From positions 51,492,012 through 51,556,011 of the forward strand of contig OU342630.1 of NCBI GenBank assembly GCA_910589415.1: a DNA stretch of 64,000 nt, in the 5' to 3' direction. A program made the translations under genes and the position numbers. Shown here piece by piece: positions 11,119 to 21,036 of the stretch (positions are counted from its first letter, which is position 1; each line of letters opens with the position of its first letter). The notes beneath the pieces are model-generated. The model made no database searches. It had not been told where the DNA came from and saw nothing but the letters and a program-made list of their open reading frames with translations. Origin of the DNA: Malachius bipustulatus (Eukaryota; Arthropoda; Insecta; Coleoptera; Melyridae).

Positions 11119-11824
11119 CGTAGAGTCCCTCGAGTTATCCGTAGGTATATCAGAAAATATAATATATCATATTATCATAAATGGATTAGTAGTTTAATTT
11201 CGACTGTCCAGTTATGTATAATGATATTAGGAATTATTTGGGATTGCAGTCAATTAAATTAAAGAAAACTCTTTTTTCTCTGTCAAGCTTTCGAATTAAT
11301 TGTTAGCGCCCAGCCTCTATAGAAAAAATTAAATTACTCGAAAACCAAACAACCTACGAAGAAAAATCAAAATAGGTTTTGAATTGTGCAACATTTTTTT
11401 GCCAAACTCACTGATTATGAATAATTTATAGTAAGTATTTCTTTATATAGATATTACAATATTAGTATTATAGTGCAATAATAATTATTGTCTGTTGGTT
11501 TCTATTTTAAGTACTTGCAGGCCTGATAAAAATAATTTACCTCAATGCTGAAAAAGTTAAAAATTAAAAAAATAAGAAATAGCAATTTTACCACCATATT
11601 AAAGTTATAAAAATTTGGTAATTTTTTATTATTTCCTAAAAATAAAAAAAATAAATAAATAATAAGTAGCCAAATTTTATTTTAATATTACAAAATATTG
11701 CTATACGATAAGATGTACCTACGTAAAAAAATATTAGCTGTATTTTATAGGAATAAATATGAAAAAAAAATTGCCAAAATTTTGCTAAATTTTATAATAT
11801 TACTAGTCAAAAAGTATTTTTTTT
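11119..11824. other. AT-rich spacer without recognised features
   Basis: The sequence is very AT-rich with homopolymer runs and has no coding or structural signal I can support. Confidence 0.4.
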
Positions 11825-12055
11825 TAAAGGAGGGAGCTTCGGTCTTAACTATGTAGGTAAAACAAAGTCGCTCCACTCCAGTAATTATCGGATTCGAGAA
11901 CAAGCTCATTCCACCCAGACACAAGTTTGCCAATTAACAATAGACGACACAGACAACCAGAGCGCGACTGAGAATCGAACTGAGTCCGAGGGAGTCCAAC
12001 GGTTTAGAAGTTTGCACGCTAAACCCCGAGGCCACCGCCAGCTCAAGTAATTTTT
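11825..12055 (-). mobile_element. tRNA-derived SINE, copy 1
   Basis: Read on the minus strand, the head resembles a tRNA gene: GGTGGCCTCGGGGTTTAGCG (A-box region) followed about 45 bases later by AGTTCGATTCTCAG (B box). The body (AAGCTCATTCCACCCAGACAC as read on the plus strand) and the run of A/T next to AAAGGAGGGAGC match the second copy at 61,898-62,115. The tRNA-like part cannot fold as a complete tRNA and continues into an unrelated body, as expected for a polymerase III-driven SINE. Confidence 0.65.
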
Positions 12056-12463
12056 TTTTCCACATTGCGGTCATGCCTTGACCTAAAAGATAATCTATAA
12101 CATTTATGTATATGTGAACACCAGTTTGGCAAAAAAGTTGTATTTTATGTTCCCCTTGAAAACCTATTTTCGCTTTTGAAAGCAAACGAGTTTTGGACAA
12201 ATATGTATAAGGTATTTTCAAAACAGTTCAAGGATTTGGAGGATCTTAAAAAAAGGACCTTATTAAGACTATGGCTGTCGAGTCAAGGGACTCAAGGGAC
12301 ACCCTGCATATTTAACTTTTTTGATGTAATAAAACTTCTGGTTAGTCAAATATTGTCTCTAAATTATGAACCATAAAGGAGATAATATCGTAATTTTTGT
12401 AGCCAAGTAAAAAGTAAAAAAAAGTAAAAAAGAAGTAAAATAGATGAAAAGAAAGGCTCTTAC

Positions 12464-13245
12464 AAAAGGACTCCGCAGAATCCTTATGGAAACTGGCTCC
12501 CGGTTAAATTTGTTGCAACTTTGGTGATCGGTAGTATTCAATGAGTTGATCAGAAGTCTCCATGGGCTTAGCCCCCCCAAAAGTTCTGTTTTCGGGATAT
12601 TCACCCTTGAAGATGGATTTTTTCCTATCATGACAGTCACGGATATATTTTAAAGTGTTAGCCGTCCTACTTGTTGTAGAGAGAAAATTAAAGAGATCAT
12701 TTGTTACGATTAAAAAGCTGTCTATGTTTCAGTAGTTACATTTTCGGTATGTTGAGTCATTTTCGAGAAAAACAGAAAAGTTTTCATTTTGTCTTATCAT
12801 TTTCGTAATTTTAACAATAAAAACTACAACAAACAAAAGCGCAAAAAAATCCAGTTTGAAAGTCACAGCCAAGGCTATTGGTAAGGCTATGATAACATAA
12901 AATGAAAACTCTTTCCCGTTATTCTCGAAAATTACTCATCAGACCTCAAATGTAACCACTGATACAGAAGTAGCTTTTCAATCTTAACAAATGAACTAGG
13001 TATCTAAGATTTCTCGCGTTTAAACCTTTAATACGGCTGTTTACAAGTTTATTTCATTAAACGCAATTTTTCATCCCTAGTCATAGAAAAAATTAATTTT
13101 TAGACTTTTATCTCGAGAACAAGACTTTTTGGGAAGCTACGCTCATGGAGACATCTGAGCTACTCATTGAATACTACCGATCATCATAGTTACATCAAAT
13201 TTAACCGGTAGTCAATTCCCATAAGGATTATGCGGGGTCCTTTGG
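12464..13245. mobile_element. Large foldback element with ~350-bp imperfect arms
   Basis: The outer arms pair CAAAAGGACTCCGCAGAATC (12,462 on) with GATTATGCGGGGTCCTTTGG (ending near 13,245), and GGTAGTATTCAATGAGT with ACTCATTGAATACTACC. The inner arms pair the 12,690-12,800 stretch (ATTTTCGAGAAAAACAGAAA) with 12,893-12,998 (CCCGTTATTCTCGAAAAT). Numerous mismatches suggest an old element. The minus-strand open frame at 12,359-12,640 is a by-product of this repeat. Confidence 0.7.
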
Positions 13246-13249
13246 GCTG

Positions 13250-14060
13250 TATGTAGCAAAAATCTCAAAAAACGCAAATAATATTTTACCATGCCATTTA
13301 AAAATAAGCGCAAGTTGATGTCTGCAAAAGATCAACGAAACGAAATACAATAAAAAGACTCAGCCTTACAACAACACTACTTTACAAAAGTTGTTTTGTA
13401 TCCTTTTAAATCATCGCTTTAAAAAAGTTGTATTCAAAGTCCTAAACAATTTGTGACTTTTTGCGAAATTTGGAAATGACTAATATCATAAATCTTTCTA
13501 AGTCTTCATTTTTCGTGTTTTATTTTTATTATCCGTATAACGGAAAGTTTCCTGTTTCTCAAAATGTTTAAAATTATAAAAAGAATTATTAGACTGATTC
13601 ATTGGTGGGAATGTTCTACTGTAATAATTGTAATCAAAAACATTAACGTTTTACCAAGAAATTTCATCTCGGTAATGTTTCAATTTGATAAAAAAAATAT
13701 ATAGCACACGTCATATTTTGTTTTTATGTTGTCATTATATTATGCTAAAATTTTTGCAATTTTTTTTATGTGGTTAAAAAGTGAGAAAAAGTGAAATAAT
13801 TCCGAAAAATACCTCAAATCGTCTTGCTAATACCTAAGGAGATAACAATAGGTAGGTAGGTATAAGTACATTATTTTGATTAAAAAACGAACAACAATCT
13901 TAGATGAACAGGACAACAAATGAAACCATAATCTTAAGTATCATGGCATCTCGCTGAAATCTGACACCATTCCATTCAATTCGTGAACAAAAGAGTTTTA
14001 TACAGGGAACGCTTAGCTTAGACTATTAAATAAATATTAATAGTCTAAGAGGGAACGGGT
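13250..14060. other. AT-rich spacer without recognised features
   Basis: I see no gene or obvious repeat other than TAGGTAGGTAGG near 13,850. Confidence 0.4.
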
Positions 14061-14064
14061 TTGG

Positions 14065-14395
14065 CCATCCTGAGCCATGCGGCGAAGACTCGAGCCGAGC
14101 TGTCGCCCTGGCACTCTCGCATGGTTCAGGATTGTCCCCCATACGCAAACATATACATGTATATATGAACGACGCGATTGCAGCGCCATCATCACAAAAT
14201 GCGGAAATAGGCTGAACTAAAGTTTGGAGTTTCATACCATCCTGAACCATTTTCATATTCATACCACGCTATCTAGAGGTCACTCTAAGCCGTTTAACAA
14301 GGGTCTGCAATCCTGAACCACATATATGGTTCAGGTTTGTTCGACTGGTTCAGGATTAACCGTACGGAAGCATACATTTGGTTCAGGATGGTACT
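14065..14395. repeat. CATCCTGAACCAT motif cluster 2
   Basis: The motif and its complement recur at about 14,066 (CATCCTGAGCCATGC), 14,119 (GCATGGTTCAGGATTG), 14,237, 14,309, 14,327 (ATGGTTCAGG), 14,345 (TGGTTCAGGATTAACC) and 14,380 (TGGTTCAGGATGGTAC). Alternating orientation yields several short hairpins, for example 14,066-14,134 and 14,309-14,336. It is related to cluster 1 at 3068-3316. Confidence 0.6.
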
Positions 14396-14400
14396 ATAGC

Positions 14401-14420
14401 GCTATATATATATATATATC
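14401..14420. repeat. (TA)n microsatellite
   Basis: A short alternating TA run directly follows the CATCCTGAACCAT cluster, as the (AT)n run precedes cluster 1. Confidence 0.8.
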
Positions 14421-14511
14421 GTGGGCAGGTGAATTTTGGAAAACCACTTTTTCGTGATCTGGGGGTCATGATCGGTGGACATTTGATGAGTTTGGGTGAT
14501 TTTCGAAAAGT

Positions 14512-14558
14512 GATGTCGTCCTCAATAGTGTATTTTTTTATTAAAAAATACACTAAAA
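14512..14558. repeat. Palindromic GTCGTCCTCAATAGTGTATTTT motif
   Basis: GTCGTCCTCAATAGTGTATT is followed by a T/A palindrome ending in AAAATACACT. The same motif lies at 33,775-33,810 and, inverted, at 34,203-34,247, where it borders the centre of the long foldback in the first odorant-receptor gene. This copy is an isolated fragment of that family. Confidence 0.55.
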
Positions 14559-14559
14559 T

Positions 14560-15144
14560 GGGACCATTTACCCCCCTCTCCCCCCGCCTGAACAAGTTTC
14601 TGAAGGAATCGCTTACCTGCCCAGTGCCCACGCACTCTACACCTCCTACCTTGACTGGACTATATTCATAATTCATGATTAATTTATGTAATTCACAGCC
14701 TAAGCTCCATGTTGCCGCCACACTGTCTGCTGAATCGAAGCAGCTATGAAGGCATAAAAATATGAAGAGATTATTTTGAACTATACAGACTGTCCCACAT
14801 GAGAGTGACATTTCAAAGTTGTGGTTTTTTATGGAGCGTCCTTCGAACTGTTGTTGCATTTTAAGATGGTCTGAGAGGAAATAAAAAGTGCTGTAAATAT
14901 TTCTTTATCTTATTTATTTTATTAAAGGCTAAGAAAAGCTGAAGACAGTAATTGAAAACATGATTTTTATCATGTTTGAAAAAAATTCCAAGATGAAGAA
15001 AATCATATCATGTCGCATTTATAGAAAGCAGCCTTGTTAAGTGGAAAACTTAAAAAAAAAAATTAAATCTTAACTAACGTTTTTTAAAAACGAAACGTAC
15101 TTTTCTAATAATCAAAAATCACACGTGACAATTTATTAATATAA
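14560..15144. other. Spacer without recognised features
   Basis: A 158-codon minus-strand open frame (14,383-14,859) crosses the motif cluster and has no recognisable domain. I treat it as accidental. No other signal is seen. Confidence 0.4.
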
Positions 15145-18100
15145 CGTGCAGTCAAATACAAAAAATAGGTCCCTCAGACACTGTCGATACACTGACAGAT
15201 GCTTTAATAATAAAAAATATTCTTGAAGCAGCCGATATACAGGGTGATCCCGAAATGGCGGACACGGACAGCACCACAGCATCTATTGTGGATGTATGTA
15301 TCCCAAAACATACAGCTTTCCAGAAAAGAAATGTCCCTTGGTGGAATGAGAAATGTAAAAATGCCATAAGAGCTAACAAAAAAGCATACAACCGCCACAA
15401 AAACCACCCCACTATAGAAACACTCATAAATTTGAAAAAAGCAAGAGCACTCGCTCAACGTACAATCAAAGTAAGCAAGAGAAAATCATGGGAAAACTAT
15501 GTTGCAACAATGAATAAAAATACACCAATTAAAGAAGTTTGGCAGAAAATCAAAAATATAAAAGGATTCCAAGTAACAAGGGGTCCAACAACCATTATGG
15601 ATGGAACGACCGTGATTTCAGATCCTCAGGTAATAGCCGACAAGATTGGCGAAAATCTTAGCACCACATTCAGTGACGAAATATATGGCCGTGACTTTCT
15701 AATACATAAGACAACCACAGAAGCCGAGCAGCTGAACATCCGCAATAACAGCGATCCCATCAACGACCCATTCTCCATCTGGGAACTGACATTGGCTCTT
15801 AAAAAATGAAAAAATAGGAGTGCTGGTCCTGACACAGTACCATTTATTATGATACAAAACCTGACACAGGATACAACCCAGCACATCTTAAAAATATTCA
15901 ACAAACTTTGGAACTCAAACACATTCCCTGAAAAATAGCGCAAAGCACACATCGTCCCCATCCTGAAACCAAACAAAGACGCCACCAATATACTCAACTA
16001 CAGACCTATTTCCCTCACCTGCTGCCTATGCAAACTATTCGAAAGAATGGTAAACAAAAGGCTCCTGTGGTTCTTGGAGATAAAAGGGTTCCTGACTAAC
16101 ACACAGAGTGGATTTCGTCGCGGGCGTTCATCCATTGACCAGATTATATGATTTGAATCCGAAATAATAGAATCCTTTAAAAATGAACAACAAACCACCG
16201 CAGTGTTCTTCGATATAAATAAAGCCTTTGATACTGCGTGGACTTTCAAAATCCTAAAGACACTGGAAAAAATCAACCTTAATGGCAACATTCTCCATTT
16301 CATCAGGAACTTCCTTACTAACAGGACGTTCAACGTCAGAGTTGACGGACATTTCTCCAACACTTTTCGCCAAAAAACGGATTGCCTCAAGGATCTGTTC
16401 TTAGCCCTACTCTATTTCTCGTTGCAATAAATGACATCACACAAAATTTGAACAAACCAATAAAGTCGTCGCTATACGTAGACGATCTTGCTATATATTG
16501 CAGAGGGAAATACACCGCAACATCAGATAAGCTCTTACAGCAAGCGATATCAGAGTTGGAGAAATTGACCAAAACTAACGGGAAGCAGTTCTCGGCGACC
16601 AAAACTAAATGTATGCAGTTTAGCAGACAAAAAAAGCAAACAAACCCACCAAAGCTCAAGCTCTACAATAAAAAGATAGAACATGTCACAGAGTTTAGGT
16701 TTTTGGGAATGATCCTTGAAAAAAGATTAACATGGGTACCGCATATAAAAACGTTAAAAAATGAATGTCACCTCAGAATTAATATTATGAAGTCTTTATC
16801 AAACCTAAAATGGGGAGCTGGTCGAGACACGTTAATGTACATCTATAGAACCCTGATCAGATCAAAGCTCGATTACGGCTGCATAGCTTATCAGTCCGCG
16901 AAAGGCAAAATTTTAAAATCGCTTGGAAACCACAGCCCTTAGATTAGCTACAGGAGCCTTCGACACGAGCCCTATTGCAAGCCTACAAAGTATAGCCGGG
17001 GAATGTCCTCTGCCACTTAGACGACACCGTATGACTCTCACCTACATAAACGGCCTCTTACATCTCAAATCCCACCCAGTTCTTGCCTATATGTCCTCCC
17101 ATTTCGGCCCAACATCGACAATAACAAGAACCGTAACATCCCCGCGGCAATACAAGTCAGAATATCAAGCATCCTAAAAAATTCACATATAACAGACCTC
17201 CCGACATCACGCTACAATCCCGACCCAAATACCCCACCTTGGAAAAAATCCAGACCGCAGACTAACACATTCCTAATAAAATTAAAAAAAAAACAAGGTA
17301 TCCTCGCTTCATCACAAAAAAATGTTTCTGGAAATCATTAACAACTACCAGACATATGAACAAATCTATACTTATGCGTCAAAAATACAAAACAGCACGG
17401 AAGCGGCCTTCCTATACACATTCACATAGCATCAAGAAAGTTCAAACTTCCAAAGTATAGCACCATCCACTCAGCTGAACTTTTCAGCATCCTTACAGGC
17501 TACGAAATATACAATAAACACTACTGATACAAAAGAATGGCTGATCTTCACAGACTCCCTCAGCGCTATTCACACCATATCCCAATATGATACGGAACAC
17601 CCCGTCCAGCGACATTCGGGAAGAAATATCTCAGGCTGCAGTCCTTGAAAAAATAATAAAACTAATCTGGATTCCTTCTCACCAGGGTATAAAAGGAAAT
17701 GAAATGGTAGACCAACTAGCGAAGGAAGCAGCAGTCGATGGAGAAAAGACAGATCTAGCCATTACGGTTGACATCAAAAGCTCGCTAAAGCTCTCAATAA
17801 TGAGGAAATGGCAGAAAGAATGGAAGAATACCCCCCAGAAACTGTGCAAAATAAAACCAAACACCCGACCTTGGCCGTCACAAGAAAACCGCAAACCTGA
17901 TGTCTCCCTAAACCGCCTCCGAATCGGCCATACAGCCCTCACCCACAAACACCTACTAGACAAATCCCCGCCCCCTACATGCGACACCTGCCTTACTCCA
18001 CTCACCGTTGAACATATCATACTACATTGTAGAAAATATAACATACAACGAAAAAAGTACCAATTAGAAAACATTAGCATGCATATCAGAAGCCTTAAAC

Positions 18101-18240
18101 AGACAGAATACCGACAATGTACTTGACTACATCAAACACACAGACCTACTAGGTACACAAACTATAAAACCACGAAAGGCGCTAATAATTTTAGAATTGA
18201 TGCGCCAAAAATTTTACTTAAAAAAAAATTTATTAAATCT
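15145..18240 (+). pseudogene. Non-LTR retrotransposon ORF2 relic (RT + RNase H, I/R1-like group)
   Basis: This is a decayed copy of a reverse-transcriptase polyprotein that would copy element RNA into the genome. It starts just before the RT in the linker typical of such proteins (VPWWNEKCKNAI near 15,327), so the upstream endonuclease is missing. RT motifs follow in order: NYRPISLTCC (about 15,995), FFDINKAFDTAW (16,207), LPQGSVLSPTLF (16,383), and the catalytic YVDDLAIY (16,477). RNase H follows with FTDSLSAIHTI (17,549) and WIPSHQGIKGNEMVDQLAKEA (17,668). It ends in a CCHC-like tail (CDTC...H...C, about 17,980). There are in-frame stops at 15,807, near 15,937 and near 16,149, and frameshifts near 16,380, 16,920 and between 17,180 and 17,590. 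The RNase H domain argues for the I/R1/LOA group rather than true Jockey. Confidence 0.9.
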
Positions 18241-19030
18241 AGAATTTTTCTCTTATCTGGCCGAGTGCTAGAATCTGGTCGAAAAATGTAGCAATCAAAC
18301 AATCAAAAGAGGATCTACTTATGTGCATGGGATCATGAAGATCCGACATTAACATGATTGTGAAATATGAAACCGGTTCATTGGTAGTTCAAATTTTCCC
18401 AAGGATAAGTTCAAATAATTTCAAACCTAGGAAACAATTATTATGTAATTGGTTTCCGATAAGCTGGTATTTTCAAGACGAAGAAACCTAAAAACACAAT
18501 AACTATAATTCAGCCGACCAACAGATATAGTAATAAAACTGCGCAAGAAATCATGGGATGGGCCTAACGTACCTGACTCAAAGAACGTTTCACAGTGTAA
18601 CAAGAGTCCGTAGTGTAGAACAATTTCCGCTGTTGCCAGATTTTAAATCTGATCTTGAAAATTAAAGACATTTTTTTACTAAAATTACAAATAAATTTGT
18701 AATGTAAGAGAGTAGTAGGTAAGTTCACGAGACTCGTAAAAGAAAAGTAGTTTTACGAAATCATAACTTCGTGCTTGAGATAGGTAACAAATCAGAATTG
18801 TTAAATTTTGTATAAAACAAAACGAACTGTCATGATTTTGTAAAACTATTTAGGTACCTACACGCATTTTAGGAGCCTTGTGTTATTTATAGTAGGTAAG
18901 TGGTATAAGTACCTATAGATTAGGAGATTTTCCGTGACAAACGATTAGGCATGCTTCTTAAATTTGCCAGCCTATTAACATTTCAACTGCACCGCATGAT
19001 CTCCAAGAGTTACCAAGCAGCAGGAAAGAT
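18241..19030. other. Spacer without recognised features
   Basis: No gene is visible between the retrotransposon and the giant palindrome. The sequence carries ordinary AT-rich and TAGGTA motifs. Confidence 0.4.
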
Positions 19031-19139
19031 AATTTTTCTACTCCCAACCTATAATCTGCATATTAAGTATGAATCACCAGTGCTTTAATGGGTCTCATTA
19101 AGATACAAATTTTCATTAAAGCACTGGTCAAGCTATCCA

Positions 19140-19310
19140 ATGGCAGAGGAGCATTTGCAATCGAATCGGTTCCCTTTCGCTCGCAATCGGGTCGGCAAAC
19201 CAACCGAAGTCACAGAGTTGTCATACTCACGACAAAAATTGCCTTGTGATATAAGTTCTGTATTTCTGAAAAACAAATCTGAACGTTTATTTAATTTAGA
19301 ACATAAGTAA
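19140..19310 (+). CDS. Small ORF A in the left palindrome arm, unknown
   Basis: The frame codes for 56 residues, beginning MAEEHLQSNRF and ending RLFNLEHK. The mirrored frame in the right arm (20,564-20,734, minus) is kept open and differs by about two residues (PFAR versus VFAH). I do not recognise the protein. It is charged, with no membrane segment. Conservation of the frame may merely reflect the near-identity of the arms, so coding is unproven. Confidence 0.2.
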   Translation: MAEEHLQSNRFPFARNRVGKPTEVTELSYSRQKLPCDISSVFLKNKSERLFNLEHK

Positions 19311-19490
19311 CATTCAAAGAAAATTTATCAAGATTTTATGTTACCTTAATTAATTTGATAGGTAGGTATATCGTGTAAAAGATAGGAAGATAAAGTATTA
19401 TATCATTCGTAGCGGTCCGTGATATAGTATTCAAAGCGGCAACGCTGCGACCGTGACCGTCGCGTGCGCAGGTAAGCAATATCGTAATTA

Positions 19491-19658
19491 ATGGCTGACA
19501 ATGTTATTAAAATTATTACTGAAAATCAAAGCGTAAAATTCGGAATTCGAACTTCGCATAATAAAAATTACGCAGTAGTGAGTAGTGCCCTTAAACTTGA
19601 TACTAAAACATGTCTCAGCAGAATAATCTTAGCGACGAAAAGAAAATTTGGTACCTAA
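19491..19658 (+). CDS. Small ORF B in the left palindrome arm, unknown
   Basis: The frame codes for 55 residues, beginning MADNVIKIITENQSVKFGIR and ending KRKFGT. It is duplicated in the right arm at 20,211-20,378 on the minus strand. A consensus splice donor (CAG/GTAAG) stands 22 bases upstream, at 19,468-19,475, so it could be part of an intron. I do not recognise it. Confidence 0.2.
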   Translation: MADNVIKIITENQSVKFGIRTSHNKNYAVVSSALKLDTKTCLSRIILATKRKFGT

Positions 19659-20210
19659 TATGCGTAAGCAACCTATCTTAACCTCAATGATCCACAATTG
19701 TACACGGGTCATTGTTAAAATATATAATTTTTCAATCTTTTCTATGAAATAAAAAAGGGTCGTAGAAAAAATAGTGTATGGAACTCGCAGATAATGGCTA
19801 TTAATACGCTCTTATGATGGTTAAGACACTCGCCTACGGCTCGTATCTTAACCATCATACTCGCGTATTAATAGCCTTCATTATAAGCTCGTTGCATAAT
19901 ATACTATTAATTCCGGTACTGTCTTATCTTATCAGCATTTATAAAAAACGTATTGTTTATAATAGTATATTATGCAACGAGCTTATAATGAAGGCTATTA
20001 ATACGCGAGTATGATGGTTAAGATACGAGCCGTAGGCGAGTGTCTTAACCATCATAAGAGTGTATTAATAGCCATTATCTGCGAGTTCCATACACTATTT
20101 TTTCTACGACCCTTTTTTATTTCATAGAAAAGATTGAAAAATTATATATTTTAACAATGACCCGTGTACAATTGCGGATCATTGAGGTTAAGATAGGTTG
20201 CTTACGCATA

Positions 20211-20378
20211 TTAGGTACCAAATTTTCTTTTCGTCGCTAAGATTATTCTGCTGAGACATGTTTTAGTATCAAGTTTAAGGGCACTACTCACTACTGCGTA
20301 ATTTTTATTATGCGAAGTTCGAATTCCGAATTTTACGCTTTGATTTTCAGTAATAATTTTAATAACATTGTCAGCCAT
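20211..20378 (-). CDS. Small ORF B, right-arm copy
   Basis: This is the mirror copy of the frame at 19,491-19,658, with the same length and reading frame. See that entry for what can be said. Confidence 0.2.
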   Translation of the reverse strand: MADNVIKIITENQSVKFGIRTSHNKNYAVVSSALKLDTKTCLSRIILATKRKFGT

Positions 20379-20563
20379 TAATTACGATATTGCTTACCTG
20401 CGCACGCGACGGTCACGGTCGCAGCGTTGCCGCTTTGAATACTATATCACGGACCGCTACGAATAGGAAGATATAATACTTTATCTTCCTATCTTTTACA
20501 CGATATACCTACCTATCAAATTAATTAAGGTAACATAAAATCTTGATAAATTTTCTTTGAATG

Positions 20564-20734
20564 TTACTTATGTTCTAAATTAAATAAACGTTCAGATTTG
20601 TTTTTCAGAAATACAGAACTTATATCACAAGGCAATTTTTGTCGTGAGTATGACAACTCTGTGACTTCGGTTGGCTTGCCGACCCGATTGTGAGCGAAAA
20701 CGAACCGATTCGATTGCAAATGCTCCTCTGCCAT
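20564..20734 (-). CDS. Small ORF A, right-arm copy
   Basis: This is the mirror copy of the frame at 19,140-19,310. An upstream in-frame extension to 20,794 exists in this arm only and is probably not meaningful. Confidence 0.2.
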   Translation of the reverse strand: MAEEHLQSNRFVFAHNRVGKPTEVTELSYSRQKLPCDISSVFLKNKSERLFNLEHK

Positions 20735-21036
20735 TGGATAGCTTGACCAGTGCTTTAATGAAAATTTGTATCTTAATGAGACCCATAAAAGCACTGGTGA
20801 TTCATACTTAATATGCAGATTAAAGGTTGGGAGTAGAAAAATTGATTAATAGAGGTGTTTTTGAGTCATTAATTCGGTAAGCCAAGCAAAGAGAGCGAAA
20901 GGAGCGTTCAATAATAATTTTGTTATCTTTCTGCTATCGGATCGTACTGTCAACTTTACAACCCAGCATTTCTCTATTCAAATAGTGCAGCGTGGTTCAA
21001 AAATATTGAGGTAAACCACGTGCTCGTGAGTTGTAA

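Larger units (their letters stand above)
19031..20843. repeat. 1.8-kb near-perfect palindrome (foldback element or fused inverted duplication)
   Basis: The left arm (19,031-19,909, 879 bp) and right arm (19,960-20,843, 884 bp) are reverse complements with only a handful of differences, around a 50-bp centre. The main indel is near 19,405/20,465, where the right arm has a few extra bases. Each arm carries its own smaller hairpins: CCAGTGCTTTAATG...CATTAAAGCACTGG (19,077-19,127 and 20,747-20,797) and a ~39-bp inverted repeat (19,796-19,834 with 19,838-19,876, mirrored near 19,993-20,073). Each arm also carries the same two ~56-codon open frames. I find no transposase and no convincing target duplication. 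Confidence 0.9.

Noticed and set aside
14383..14859. 158-codon open frame on the minus strand
   Set aside because: It crosses the CATCCTGAACCAT cluster, a palindromic T/A stretch and a TA microsatellite, and shows no family motif or splice context.
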